From Syntrophaceae bacterium (lineage in GTDB: Bacteria > Desulfobacterota > Syntrophia > Syntrophales > UBA2185), in NCBI GenBank assembly GCA_017885225.1, contig JAFNGM010000090.1, positions 1 to 11,363 of the forward strand: 11,363 nt of DNA, given 5' to 3'. Within the stretch, counting starts at the first letter, position 1. The number at the start of each line of letters is the position of its first letter. Position numbers and translations under genes: made by a program. This document shows positions 1 to 6,190 of this stretch, piece by piece. Below the pieces are notes generated by a model that had not been told where the DNA came from, did no database searches, and was given only the letters and a program-made list of their open reading frames with translations.

Positions 1-169
1 TCGACTGCTCCGTCTTCTCGATCCGGGTGATTGTTGCCTGTCCCGGATAGCTCTCGTAGGTGCATGGGCCGCCGGCCCGATCCGGGGAAAGGGCGAACGC
101 GTTGCCCATAGATGTCGTGAGAGCGAAACAAAAAAGAACCACACCTGAAAAGACGAGGATGCTTCTCAT
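1..169 (-). CDS. Secreted protein of unknown function, N-terminal fragment (cut by window edge)
   Basis: Reading leftward from an ATG at 169-167, the frame stays open to the window edge (56 codons). The product starts with a classical signal peptide: positive MR, a hydrophobic stretch ILVFSGVVLFCFAL, then a small-residue region ending in NAFA, so cleavage after about residue 25 is expected. The visible mature part begins LSPDRAGGPCTYESYPGQ and has one cysteine near its start. A strong ribosome site (AGGAGG at 177-182 read on the minus strand) lies about 7 nt before the ATG, and a near-consensus promoter lies further upstream. The protein is therefore exported to the periplasm or outside. I do not recognise the family from this fragment. 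The C-terminus lies outside the window. Confidence 0.8.
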   Translation of the reverse strand, partial: MRSILVFSGVVLFCFALTTSMGNAFALSPDRAGGPCTYESYPGQATITRIEKTEQS

Positions 170-217
170 ATTCTGCCTCCTGTTTTGATTTATTGAGACG
201 AATTGCTTCCCTGGGGA

Positions 218-246
218 AGTATAAAAAAGATGCCGTTGTATGTCAA
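218..246 (-). promoter_or_regulatory. Sigma70-type promoter for the secreted protein gene
   Basis: On the minus strand there is a perfect -35 TTGACA (246-241), a 17-nt spacer and a -10 TATACT (223-218), one base from consensus. Transcription should start near 211, leaving a leader of roughly 40 nt that carries the AGGAGG ribosome site. This separates the secreted-protein gene from the PP-loop gene upstream of it on the same strand. Confidence 0.75.
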
Positions 247-292
247 AGGAATAATGGCCACCGCTTTGCCTCGTGGGGGTAGAGGTTGATGC

Positions 293-967
293 TCAGCGGT
301 GTCTATCCTGGGGGATAAGGTCGCGAAAATAAAACCGGTCATCCCTGATCACCGATCTCCCCTTCTTGCATGGGATGGGTTCCACGAAATTTGGCCCGTC
401 GTAGACGAATGAGTGGAATTCGCCGTTCTCTCCGCAGGGGTCGACGGTGGGAGGGAGGTCAGAGAGGAATTGTGTGTTGTATACTCTGCCGGCAAAGGAT
501 CGATTGAGGGCATGTAAATCGACACAGGTGATGATCGCCTTGAAACCAAGGTTCAGAAATTCATGGGCCAGTTCCGGAGAGGGCTTTTTCCAGAGCGGGA
601 AGGAGGCGTTCATGCCCATCTTTGACAGCTGTCGTTCGCGATATGCTCTGATATCTTCGAGGAAAACATCGCCGAACACGACGGTGGTTACGCCTTCGCC
701 GGCATATTTTCCAAGTACGGCCGACATCCTTGCCTCATAGACTTCATTGGAGCTATCCGGGGGGATAAATACCTTCTCAAGGGGTATTCCAAGGACATGG
801 CTTTGTCTTTCAAGGAGCACCTGCCTTACGCCGTGCATGCTGATTCTGTTATAGTGCTCCGTGACCGTAGTCAGGAGGGCGGATATGGCGAGACCTTCCT
901 GCTGAACCTTATAGAGGGCAAGGGCGCTGTCCTTCCCTCCACTCCATGCAACCATCACTGTGTCCAT
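293..967 (-). CDS. PP-loop ATPase of the diphthine-ammonia ligase (DUF71/Dph6) family
   Basis: This 224-aa protein starts VMVAWSGGKDSALALY. SGGKDS (residues 9-14) is the PP-loop that binds ATP in N-type ATP pyrophosphatases, which activate a substrate as its adenylate. The C-terminal motif GENGEFHSFVYDGP (about 179-192) marks the Diphthami_syn_2 family. In archaea and eukaryotes (Dph6) the enzyme amidates diphthine on elongation factor 2. Bacterial EF-G carries no diphthamide, so the bacterial substrate is not known and the eukaryotic name should not be taken as its function. The length fits single-domain members. The ATG at 967-965 leads straight into the conserved N-terminus; AAAGGA lies about 10 nt upstream and a plausible promoter at 1007-1035. 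It is cytosolic, with no signal peptide, and appears to be transcribed alone. Confidence 0.88.
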   Translation of the reverse strand: MDTVMVAWSGGKDSALALYKVQQEGLAISALLTTVTEHYNRISMHGVRQVLLERQSHVLGIPLEKVFIPPDSSNEVYEARMSAVLGKYAGEGVTTVVFGDVFLEDIRAYRERQLSKMGMNASFPLWKKPSPELAHEFLNLGFKAIITCVDLHALNRSFAGRVYNTQFLSDLPPTVDPCGENGEFHSFVYDGPNFVEPIPCKKGRSVIRDDRFYFRDLIPQDRHR

Positions 968-1006
968 CCTGATTTGTTCCTTTCAGAGCCCTGAGAAACC
1001 AGGGGC

Positions 1007-1035
1007 ATTGTGTCAATTCCTTGCAATTATGTCAA
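1007..1035 (-). promoter_or_regulatory. Probable sigma70 promoter for the PP-loop ATPase gene
   Basis: On the minus strand a perfect TTGACA (1035-1030) is followed after 17 nt by CACAAT (1012-1007), which matches the -10 consensus at four of six positions. A second TTGACA lies 23 nt further downstream on the same strand but has no acceptable -10 partner. The predicted start near 1000 leaves a leader of about 33 nt. Confidence 0.5.
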
Positions 1036-1096
1036 TGGTATCTCACCATGAAAGGCAAGTTGAGTGTGGGCAATAACCAGGAGTGATGATAGTTTC

Positions 1097-1125
1097 ATTA
1101 AGGACGTCCCGATCAGGGCCTTAAT
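1097..1125. repeat. Inverted repeat upstream of the crotonase promoter
   Basis: ATTAAGG (1097-1103) is matched by its exact complement CCTTAAT (1119-1125), with an inner CCC/GGG pairing (1108-1110 and 1116-1118). It ends 6 nt before the -35 box of the crotonase promoter and is not downstream of any gene. That favours an operator for a dimeric regulator over a terminator. No regulator is identifiable from the site. Confidence 0.4.
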
Positions 1126-1131
1126 TTGTTA

Positions 1132-1160
1132 TTGATAATTGTCCGGCACTAAAGGATAAT
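1132..1160 (+). promoter_or_regulatory. Sigma70-type promoter for the crotonase gene
   Basis: TTGATA (1132-1137) and GATAAT (1155-1160) are separated by exactly 17 nt, each one base from consensus. The expected start near 1167 gives a leader of about 110 nt before the chosen ATG at 1276. An inverted repeat lies directly upstream of the -35 box. Confidence 0.6.
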
Positions 1161-1275
1161 AGCGAGCCTAAAACACATTTGATTTCTCACCTTCACCGCA
1201 TCTCATACAATTTCTCGTTTGAAGTGTATTGACACAACAAAAACTTTTGAAACTTCAAGAAAGGGGGAAGAGGAT

Positions 1276-2028
1276 ATGCAATTTCTGCAGTTAAGAAAAA
1301 ATGAGGGAATTGCCACGGTTACCTTGGGCAGGGGAAAGGTAAATGCCATCAACGAATATGTGATCGATGAAATGGCCGGCTGTTTCGGAATGCTTGCCGC
1401 TGATCATGAGGTGAAGGCGGTAATCATCACAGGCGCGGGAAAGTTCTTTTCCTTTGGATTCGACATTCCAGAGTTTCTCAGCTATCCAAAGGAGGATTTT
1501 GTCCGCTATCTCACAAAGTTCACCGCTTTTTACACGTTCCTGTTCCTGTACCCGAAACCGGTTGTCGCCGCCCTCAACGGCCATACCATCGCGGGAGGCT
1601 GCATGATTGCCATTTCCTGCGACTACAGGATCATGGTATCCGGGAAGGCGAAAATTGCGCTCAATGAGATCAACTTCGGTTCATCACTGTTCGCAGGCAG
1701 TGTTGAGATGATGAAACTCCTGCTGGGACAGAGGAACGCCGAACAGGCAGCGTACAGAGGCGCCATGTATACAGCGGAGGAAGCATATCAACTGGGGCTC
1801 ATTGACAGGATTTCAACGGAAGAAGCGCTGGAATCGGACGCGAGAAATGTGGCGCTGATGTATGCCTCCAAGGATGGTGCTGCGTTCAAGAGTGTCAAGA
1901 ATCTCCTGCGGAAGTCTGCCGCGGAAGACATGAGAAGAAGGGAGCGGGATTCGATCAGGGAATTTGTGGACATCTGGTATTCGGAAAGCACCTGGAAAAC
2001 GCTGCAGGAGAAAAAGATATATGGATAA
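1276..2028 (+). CDS. Enoyl-CoA hydratase/isomerase family protein, ECI1-like
   Basis: This 250-aa crotonase-fold protein is probably cytosolic and acts on acyl-CoA thioesters. The first oxyanion-hole segment is FFSFGFDIPEF (about 57-67), where most relatives have FSAGADI. The second is NGHTIAGGCMIAISCDYRIM (about 101-120). The latter, followed by KIALNEINFG, closely resembles mitochondrial delta3,delta2-enoyl-CoA isomerase (ECI1), and E131 in LNE aligns with its catalytic glutamate. The basic C-terminal half (RKSAAEDMRRRERDSI) also follows ECI1. I infer isomerisation of 3-enoyl-CoA to 2-enoyl-CoA in beta-oxidation of unsaturated acids, but hydratase or another crotonase activity is possible. 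The frame is open from a TTG at 1219, but the ATG at 1276 has AAGGGGG 8 nt upstream and begins at the family's usual N-terminus. No other beta-oxidation gene is adjacent. Confidence 0.88.
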   Translation: MQFLQLRKNEGIATVTLGRGKVNAINEYVIDEMAGCFGMLAADHEVKAVIITGAGKFFSFGFDIPEFLSYPKEDFVRYLTKFTAFYTFLFLYPKPVVAALNGHTIAGGCMIAISCDYRIMVSGKAKIALNEINFGSSLFAGSVEMMKLLLGQRNAEQAAYRGAMYTAEEAYQLGLIDRISTEEALESDARNVALMYASKDGAAFKSVKNLLRKSAAEDMRRRERDSIREFVDIWYSESTWKTLQEKKIYG

Positions 2029-2030
2029 CA

Positions 2031-2077
2031 GGGAGTTCCTGCTCTATGTTTCCCATTGACAGGCATGCCCTTTTTTT
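2031..2077 (+). terminator. Probable intrinsic terminator of the crotonase gene
   Basis: Directly after the stop codon, GGGAGTTCCTG (2031-2041) can pair with CAGGCATGCCC (2060-2070), 11 positions with two mismatches and one wobble, around an 18-nt loop, followed by seven T residues (2071-2077). The stem is imperfect but position and T-tract fit. It overlaps the -35 box of the next promoter. Confidence 0.5.
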
Positions 2078-2084
2078 CTATTTT
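2056..2084 (+). promoter_or_regulatory. Probable promoter of the PBP1B operon
   Basis: A perfect TTGACA (2056-2061) is followed after 17 nt by TATTTT (2079-2084), a four-of-six -10 match. It would start transcription near 2091, about 86 nt before the GTG start. The T-tract of the preceding terminator occupies the spacer. Confidence 0.45.
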
Positions 2085-2176
2085 ACGAACACTGCCGGAA
2101 TGCCCCGGCCTGTGGGCGGAGAAATTCACTTCGGCATAAGGGCAATCCTGTCAAATTCCATTGAGTAAGGAAACAC

Positions 2177-4492
2177 GTGATCTTCCGAAAATCAACAAAG
2201 AAAAAGATCGTCCTGTCCCTTTGGCTTCTTTCTTTTTTTATCGTTCTCGGGGTTCTGCTTTACTGCCTGTACCTTTCCATCCTGATCGATACACGGTTTT
2301 CGGGGAGAAGATGGGGCATCCCGTCTAAAGTGTATTCCGACAGCACCCTGCTTTTTCCCGGGCAGAAGGTGAACCAGTCTCTCCTCATCAACAAGCTTCG
2401 CCGTCTCGAATACCGGAATGTTGCCCATGCGCCGGAATCAAGCGGCGAAATGCGCAGGGGGGAAGCTTTTGTGGAGTTGTACCTCCGCGACCTGGAGATG
2501 CCGGCAAAAAGACAAAAAGGCTTCCCCGTGAAAATTGCGTTCCGGAACCAGGAAATTGAAAGCATCATCCGCAAGGACAATGGGGCAGCACTGCCTATTT
2601 TGGAACTTGAGCCGGAAAAGATCATGCTGTTTTTCGGTCCCGAGAGGCAGCAGAGGCAGCTCGTTTCCATCGATCGTGTTCCAAAACACCTCATACACGC
2701 CGTGCTGGCCGCGGAAGACAGCCGCTTCTTCGAACATCACGGATTCGATATCCGATCCATCCTCCGGGCCATATACATCAATATACGGCATGGCACTATC
2801 CGGCAGGGCGGATCGACATTGACCCAGCAACTGGCCAAGAGCTATTTCCTCACCCCGGAGAGGACATTTGCCAGGAAAATCAAGGAACTGCTCATGGCGC
2901 TCACCATGGAGATCAAGTACCGCAAACACGTAATCTTCGAGATCTACCTGAATGAAATTTACCTGGGCCAGAAAGGTTCCGTATCGATCAACGGTGTCGG
3001 TGAAGCGGCCTTCTTCTATTTCGGAAAACCGGTGGAAAACCTCTCCCTCGCCGAAGCGGCGACGATGGCCGGTCTTATCAAGAGCCCCGGCCTTTATTCT
3101 CCTTATGTGAGCGAAGCAAAATCCCGGGAGCATAGGAACAAGGTTCTCCACGACATGGAAAGACTCGGGTATATAACCCGAACACAGATGGACGGAGCCT
3201 CTCAAGAACCGGTGAAGACCGTGGGGTTTACGGCGTATGGGAAAAAGGCGCCCTACTTTGTCGATTACGTTTCCAAACAGCTGCCCACCCTCTACTCTCA
3301 GAAAATCCTTTCTTCACAGGGTCTTTCCCTCTATACTACCTTGGATTCCCAGGTTCAGGAAGCGGCAGAAAACGCTCTGGAAAGGGGATTGGCCCGCCTG
3401 GAAAAGACCCATCCGTCCTTGAAGCGTTCTCATCCGGAGGGGAAACTCCAGGGAGTGATCATCGTCATGCAGCCGAAAACGGGATATATCCTCGCCATGG
3501 TAGGCGGCAGGGATTACTCGGCAACCCAGTTCAACAGGGCGACCCAGGCGCGCCGGCAGCCGGGAAGCGCGATCAAGCCCTTCGTGTACCTGAGCGGTCT
3601 GGATCAGTTTACACCCGCGACAGAGCTCTCCAACGAGCAAAAAACATATGATGTGGATGGTAAGTCATGGAAGCCGCATGGAAAGAGCTCTGATTCCGGA
3701 AAAGGGATACGGATGAGGGATGCCCTGGCCAGATCTGACAATCTGGCCACTGTCGATCTGGCCATGAAAGTCGGGCTCGACAGGATCGTGGATACGGTGA
3801 AGGCCTTTCAGTTTTCCACACCCGTGAAGCCGCAGCCCTCACTCGCGCTGGGGGCGTATGAGGTTATTCCCCTCGAACTGGCGAGGGCGTACTGTACTTT
3901 TGCTTCTGACGGTGTGGAGCCGTATCCGTTGTCCCTGAAGACGCTCGTTGATGAAAACGGAAATGTCCTGGAGCAGAGGCATATGACCATTCAAAATATC
4001 ATCTCTCCGGCCAAGGCGTATGTAATGAGCGACATGATGCGAAGTGTGGTTACGGAAGGAACGGCAAAATCAGCGAAAAATATGGGGATAACATTTCCCG
4101 TTGCGGGAAAGACGGGAACGACAAACGAGTACCGGGATGCCTGGTTCGTCGGATACACTCCTGATGTGCTGGTGCTGGTGTGGGTAGGTTTCGATAACGG
4201 CGAGAGCGTATCCGCGGAAGGTGCTGTGGCGGCCCTTCCCATCTGGGCTGACCTGATAAGAGCCATCCCGCAGTACATATCGGGAGAATGGTTTACAATG
4301 CCTCCCGGTGTCGTGAAGGAAAAGGTCTGTTCGCAAAGCGGGCAACTGGCTGTTGAACGCGGATGTCCTGAACCTTTCGAAGAGGTATTTCTGGAGGGAA
4401 ATGTGCCTGCTGAATACTGTCAAATTCCGGAGCACAGGGCTTATTCAGGAGAAGTGTTGAAAACATGGTGGAAGAAGCTGTGGAGGAGATAG
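2177..4492 (+). CDS. mrcB: Bifunctional penicillin-binding protein 1B (class A PBP)
   Basis: This 771-aa inner-membrane enzyme polymerises lipid II into glycan strands and cross-links the peptides in the periplasm. In order: a basic cytosolic tail; one membrane helix (about 11-37); a UB2H-like module (about 50-135, starting PSKVYSDSTLLFPGQ), typical of PBP1B and the docking site for lipoprotein activators; a GT51 glycosyltransferase with AAEDSRFFEHHG (catalytic E180), QGGSTLTQQLAK and a second glutamate E237 in RKIKE; then a transpeptidase with GSAIKPF (nucleophile S464, K467), SDN (520-522) and KTGTT (645-649). All catalytic residues are present. It is somewhat shorter than E. coli PBP1B (844 aa), and the C-terminus has three cysteines (718, 730, 748). 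Start is GTG with AAGGA 5 nt upstream. The TPR lipoprotein follows after 3 nt, so the two are co-transcribed. Confidence 0.95.
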   Translation: MIFRKSTKKKIVLSLWLLSFFIVLGVLLYCLYLSILIDTRFSGRRWGIPSKVYSDSTLLFPGQKVNQSLLINKLRRLEYRNVAHAPESSGEMRRGEAFVELYLRDLEMPAKRQKGFPVKIAFRNQEIESIIRKDNGAALPILELEPEKIMLFFGPERQQRQLVSIDRVPKHLIHAVLAAEDSRFFEHHGFDIRSILRAIYINIRHGTIRQGGSTLTQQLAKSYFLTPERTFARKIKELLMALTMEIKYRKHVIFEIYLNEIYLGQKGSVSINGVGEAAFFYFGKPVENLSLAEAATMAGLIKSPGLYSPYVSEAKSREHRNKVLHDMERLGYITRTQMDGASQEPVKTVGFTAYGKKAPYFVDYVSKQLPTLYSQKILSSQGLSLYTTLDSQVQEAAENALERGLARLEKTHPSLKRSHPEGKLQGVIIVMQPKTGYILAMVGGRDYSATQFNRATQARRQPGSAIKPFVYLSGLDQFTPATELSNEQKTYDVDGKSWKPHGKSSDSGKGIRMRDALARSDNLATVDLAMKVGLDRIVDTVKAFQFSTPVKPQPSLALGAYEVIPLELARAYCTFASDGVEPYPLSLKTLVDENGNVLEQRHMTIQNIISPAKAYVMSDMMRSVVTEGTAKSAKNMGITFPVAGKTGTTNEYRDAWFVGYTPDVLVLVWVGFDNGESVSAEGAVAALPIWADLIRAIPQYISGEWFTMPPGVVKEKVCSQSGQLAVERGCPEPFEEVFLEGNVPAEYCQIPEHRAYSGEVLKTWWKKLWRR

Positions 4493-4495
4493 GAC

Positions 4496-4930
4496 ATGGA
4501 GGCTAAAAAGATTCGCCTGTGGGTGTCGTATTTCATATGCTTTATTCTATCAGGCTGCGCCGCTGTTGCTTCCTCACCGGCGAGACATCCGGCAAAGACG
4601 CCTTCCGATGCGAGGATAGAGAAAAAAGAATCGCGCGAGGCGAAACCCCGTCCCCGGGAGGTGGCGTCACTCCATTTAACGGAACAGGGGCAGATGCTCC
4701 TCGAGAGTGGGAAAGTCGATGAGGCAATAGGTGTTCTGGAGCGGGCTGTCAGTATCTATCCCTCGAACGGGAAAAACTACTATTACCTCGCGGAAGCATG
4801 GCTGCGAAAGGGTAATGTGGCGCAAGCCAGGGAGTGGAACCGGTTGGCGGGGATGTATCTGGCGGGGGATAGTGAATGGTCGCCGCGGGTTTATGAACAG
4901 CGTGGGCGGCTTCACGTGCAGAATCGGTGA
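4496..4930 (+). CDS. TPR lipoprotein, candidate PBP1B activator (LpoP-like)
   Basis: This 144-aa protein begins with a short lipoprotein signal ending in the lipobox LSGC, so C21 should be lipidated. Residue +2 is alanine, not aspartate, which by the E. coli rule favours the outer membrane. A charged, proline-containing linker (about 28-56) follows, then about two tetratricopeptide repeats (57-90, with LLESGKVDEAIGVLERAVSI; 92-122, with YYYLAEAWLRKGNVAQAREW). The ATG lies 3 nt after the PBP1B stop and uses a GGAGG inside the end of that gene, so translation is probably coupled. Pseudomonas LpoP is a TPR lipoprotein encoded next to PBP1B that activates it. The same architecture and placement suggest this role here, by inference. 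A generic TPR adaptor is the alternative. Confidence 0.85.
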   Translation: MEAKKIRLWVSYFICFILSGCAAVASSPARHPAKTPSDARIEKKESREAKPRPREVASLHLTEQGQMLLESGKVDEAIGVLERAVSIYPSNGKNYYYLAEAWLRKGNVAQAREWNRLAGMYLAGDSEWSPRVYEQRGRLHVQNR

Positions 4931-4951
4931 TCATGAAAGGGAGAGTGCCCG

Positions 4952-5455
4952 CTATTTCTTCACCGCTTCCACAGACAAATCAACCTCTTCTACTGTGGAA
5001 TGAGCAGGGGACCAGCGCAGCTTCCATCTCGAGATCGGCGTCTGGAGTAGCGCCGTATCGGCTGAAGATACATACTCAGTCCATACGGCCACATCGATCC
5101 ACCAGTTGAGGATGGCCTTGTAACCCCAGAGGTGAACTTTACTGGCAACACCCGGATGTGCTGAAACCAACAGGTCATAAACGTCCCACTCGACAGCCTC
5201 CCCCGGCTGCAGCGACTCCGCAGTCGCGGCGCGCGTGAGGGCATCGGTGATATCTTGAACTGATCCGCCTTCCTGTGCCAGTGTCGCGTGTGGTACAAAC
5301 CTGACTACTGCCGCATTGCCTGTATTTCGCATTGAAAGAATCACCCTTTTGAACAGTATTTCCCTTCCCCCTGTGACTTGAAGTTTTGAAGGGACCGCGT
5401 GCAACGAAAATTCCAGGCCGCTTTCCTGCGATTGAGTGGTTATCTCTGAGTTCAT
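4952..5455 (-). CDS. Protein of unknown function, 167 aa, Trp-rich, probably beta-sandwich
   Basis: I do not recognise this family. The protein has no signal peptide or membrane helix and is predicted cytosolic. It contains seven tryptophans (including NWW at 117-119) and no cysteine. Alternating hydrophobic stretches such as EILFKRVILSMRNTGNAAVVRF (about 32-53, with an NTG turn) and a LQPGEAVEWDVYDLLV segment (82-97) resemble Ig-like or other beta-sandwich domains that pack a strand with a conserved turn; this is only an impression from the pattern. The ATG (5455-5453) is preceded by GGGGGGAT about 6 nt upstream. It converges on the PBP1B-lipoprotein operon, with 21 bp between stop codons, and diverges from the cold-shock gene. 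Length, start site and an uninterrupted frame support a real gene. Confidence 0.7.
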   Translation of the reverse strand: MNSEITTQSQESGLEFSLHAVPSKLQVTGGREILFKRVILSMRNTGNAAVVRFVPHATLAQEGGSVQDITDALTRAATAESLQPGEAVEWDVYDLLVSAHPGVASKVHLWGYKAILNWWIDVAVWTEYVSSADTALLQTPISRWKLRWSPAHSTVEEVDLSVEAVKK

Positions 5456-5516
5456 GGCCTATCCCCCCGGCATAGATAGCTTCGTATCGATTATTCCCCT
5501 ACAATCCTTGCATCAA

Positions 5517-5543
5517 GGTATACATTTTAAAACGGCGTGTCAA
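5517..5543 (-). promoter_or_regulatory. Possible promoter for the 167-aa unknown protein
   Basis: On the minus strand TTGACA (5543-5538) is followed after 15 nt by TATACC (5522-5517). The -35 is perfect and the -10 is good, but the spacer is two bases shorter than ideal, so strength is doubtful. It would leave a leader of about 55 nt. Confidence 0.35.
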
Positions 5544-5630
5544 TTATTGATTGAATGAAGAGGGGAAAATCCTTAATATCTGGAATAATTAATGAATCAT
5601 GACATTCTCGGAGGTTAAGGCAAATAATAC

Positions 5631-5659
5631 TTGACATGCGCCTTGAGGTTGTACTATAT
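5631..5659 (+). promoter_or_regulatory. Promoter for the cold-shock protein gene
   Basis: A perfect TTGACA (5631-5636) precedes overlapping -10 candidates in GTACTATATG (5651-5660), best placed near 5654-5659 at 17 nt. Transcription from about 5666 would give a leader of roughly 178 nt, similar in length to leaders of enterobacterial cspA genes. Confidence 0.55.
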
Positions 5660-5750
5660 GCGCACATCTATTAAAACCCAGCGACGATGGTATAGTTGTC
5701 AAATGGGGAAAGTTAAGAGTTGGATCAAACATAGTGAAGTGCGAAGGTTG

Positions 5751-5790
5751 GCTGCCATGCTCTTTAGGATCTTGGTGGCTTTTTTCTTTC
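5751..5790 (+). terminator. Terminator-like hairpin inside the csp leader (attenuator or sRNA end)
   Basis: GCTGCCA (5751-5757) can pair with TGGTGGC (5773-5779), seven pairs including two G-U wobbles, around a 15-nt loop, followed by seven T residues and CTTTC (5780-5790). Lying between the csp promoter and start codon, it could end a short RNA of about 125 nt or attenuate csp. The stem is weak. Confidence 0.35.
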
Positions 5791-5843
5791 TGTCATAGGT
5801 GCAATCCGACTTTGAGAAATTTTAAGAAAGGAGGATTAAAGCG

Positions 5844-6044
5844 ATGTCAGAAGGTAAAGTGAAGTGGTTTAACGAACAAAAAGGCTTTGGTTTTATCGAA
5901 AAGGATGACGGTGGCGATGTGTTTGTTCATTTCAGCGCCATCCAGGCCAGCGGATTTAAGACATTATATGAAGGCCAGCGTGTCAGCTTCGACGTTCAGC
6001 AGGGCAAGAAAGGTCCCGCAGCAGAAAATGTAAAATCCTTATAA
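5844..6044 (+). CDS. csp: Cold-shock protein, CspA family
   Basis: This 66-aa protein is a single cold-shock (OB-fold) domain that binds single-stranded RNA and DNA, usually acting as an RNA chaperone in the cytosol. The motif [12 protein letters not shown] (residues 7-18) holds the RNP1 site with its aromatic residues, and DVFVHFSAI (25-33) is RNP2. The segment [23 protein letters not shown] completes the five-stranded barrel, and the length is standard. Its start is set by AAAGGAGG nine nt before the ATG. The gene stands alone, with its own promoter, a long leader and a strong hairpin terminator. The long leader suggests post-transcriptional control, perhaps by temperature, but the sequence alone cannot show whether this copy is cold-induced. 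Confidence 0.97.
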   Translation: MSEGKVKWFNEQKGFGFIEKDDGGDVFVHFSAIQASGFKTLYEGQRVSFDVQQGKKGPAAENVKSL

Positions 6045-6068
6045 ATATCCTATTTTTAGGGGAATAAC

Positions 6069-6116
6069 ACAGGCACTCCAATATGGTTTACCATATTCCA
6101 GAGTGCCTGTTCTGTT
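6069..6116 (+). terminator. Strong hairpin terminator after csp
   Basis: ACAGGCACTC (6069-6078) pairs perfectly with GAGTGCCTGT (6101-6110). Above a small internal loop, AATATGG (6080-6086) pairs with CCATATT (6091-6097) around a TTTA loop, giving 17 base pairs in all. The following TCTGTT is T-rich but not a clean tract, so termination is likely though the 3' end may be heterogeneous. Confidence 0.75.
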
Positions 6117-6190
6117 ATAAGGGCCATCTGTGATGTATGTATGTAGGCTGAATTGTTGTAGTTAAAACTTGGCTTACGGAGGTGTAAATC

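Larger units (their letters stand above)
968..1275. other. Divergent intergenic control region (308 bp)
   Basis: This gene-free stretch separates the leftward PP-loop gene from the rightward crotonase gene. It holds a minus-strand promoter (1007-1035), an inverted repeat (1097-1125), a plus-strand promoter (1132-1160), and about 110 nt of crotonase leader. I see no convincing small ORF or RNA gene in it. Confidence 0.7.
5456..5843. other. Divergent intergenic region with the long csp leader (388 bp)
   Basis: The left part is A+T-rich and holds a possible minus-strand promoter (5517-5543) for the 167-aa protein. The right part holds the csp promoter (5631-5659), a transcribed leader of about 178 nt, a terminator-like hairpin inside it (5751-5790) and the csp ribosome site (AAAGGAGG, 5827-5834). 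No ORF of useful size was seen. Confidence 0.7.

Noticed and set aside
260..300. Nested hairpin (ACCGCT/AGCGGT with inner CCTC/GAGG) as terminator of the PP-loop gene
   Set aside because: Long loop and no T-tract on the minus strand after it; pairing may be chance.
1229..1257. TTGACA at 1229-1234 as the crotonase promoter
   Set aside because: No acceptable -10 at 16-18 nt, and the start would fall almost on the ribosome site.
1219..1275. N-terminal extension of the crotonase from TTG at 1219
   Set aside because: Extension is not family-like, and the ATG at 1276 has a good purine-rich ribosome site.
2438..3205. 255-codon minus-strand open frame
   Set aside because: Lies wholly antisense to the glycosyltransferase part of PBP1B, whose motifs are intact; no ribosome site or recognisable domain.
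5666..5790. Known riboswitch (GEMM c-di-GMP, TPP) in the csp leader
   Set aside because: Core consensus stretches of these classes are not visible; only a generic structured leader can be claimed.
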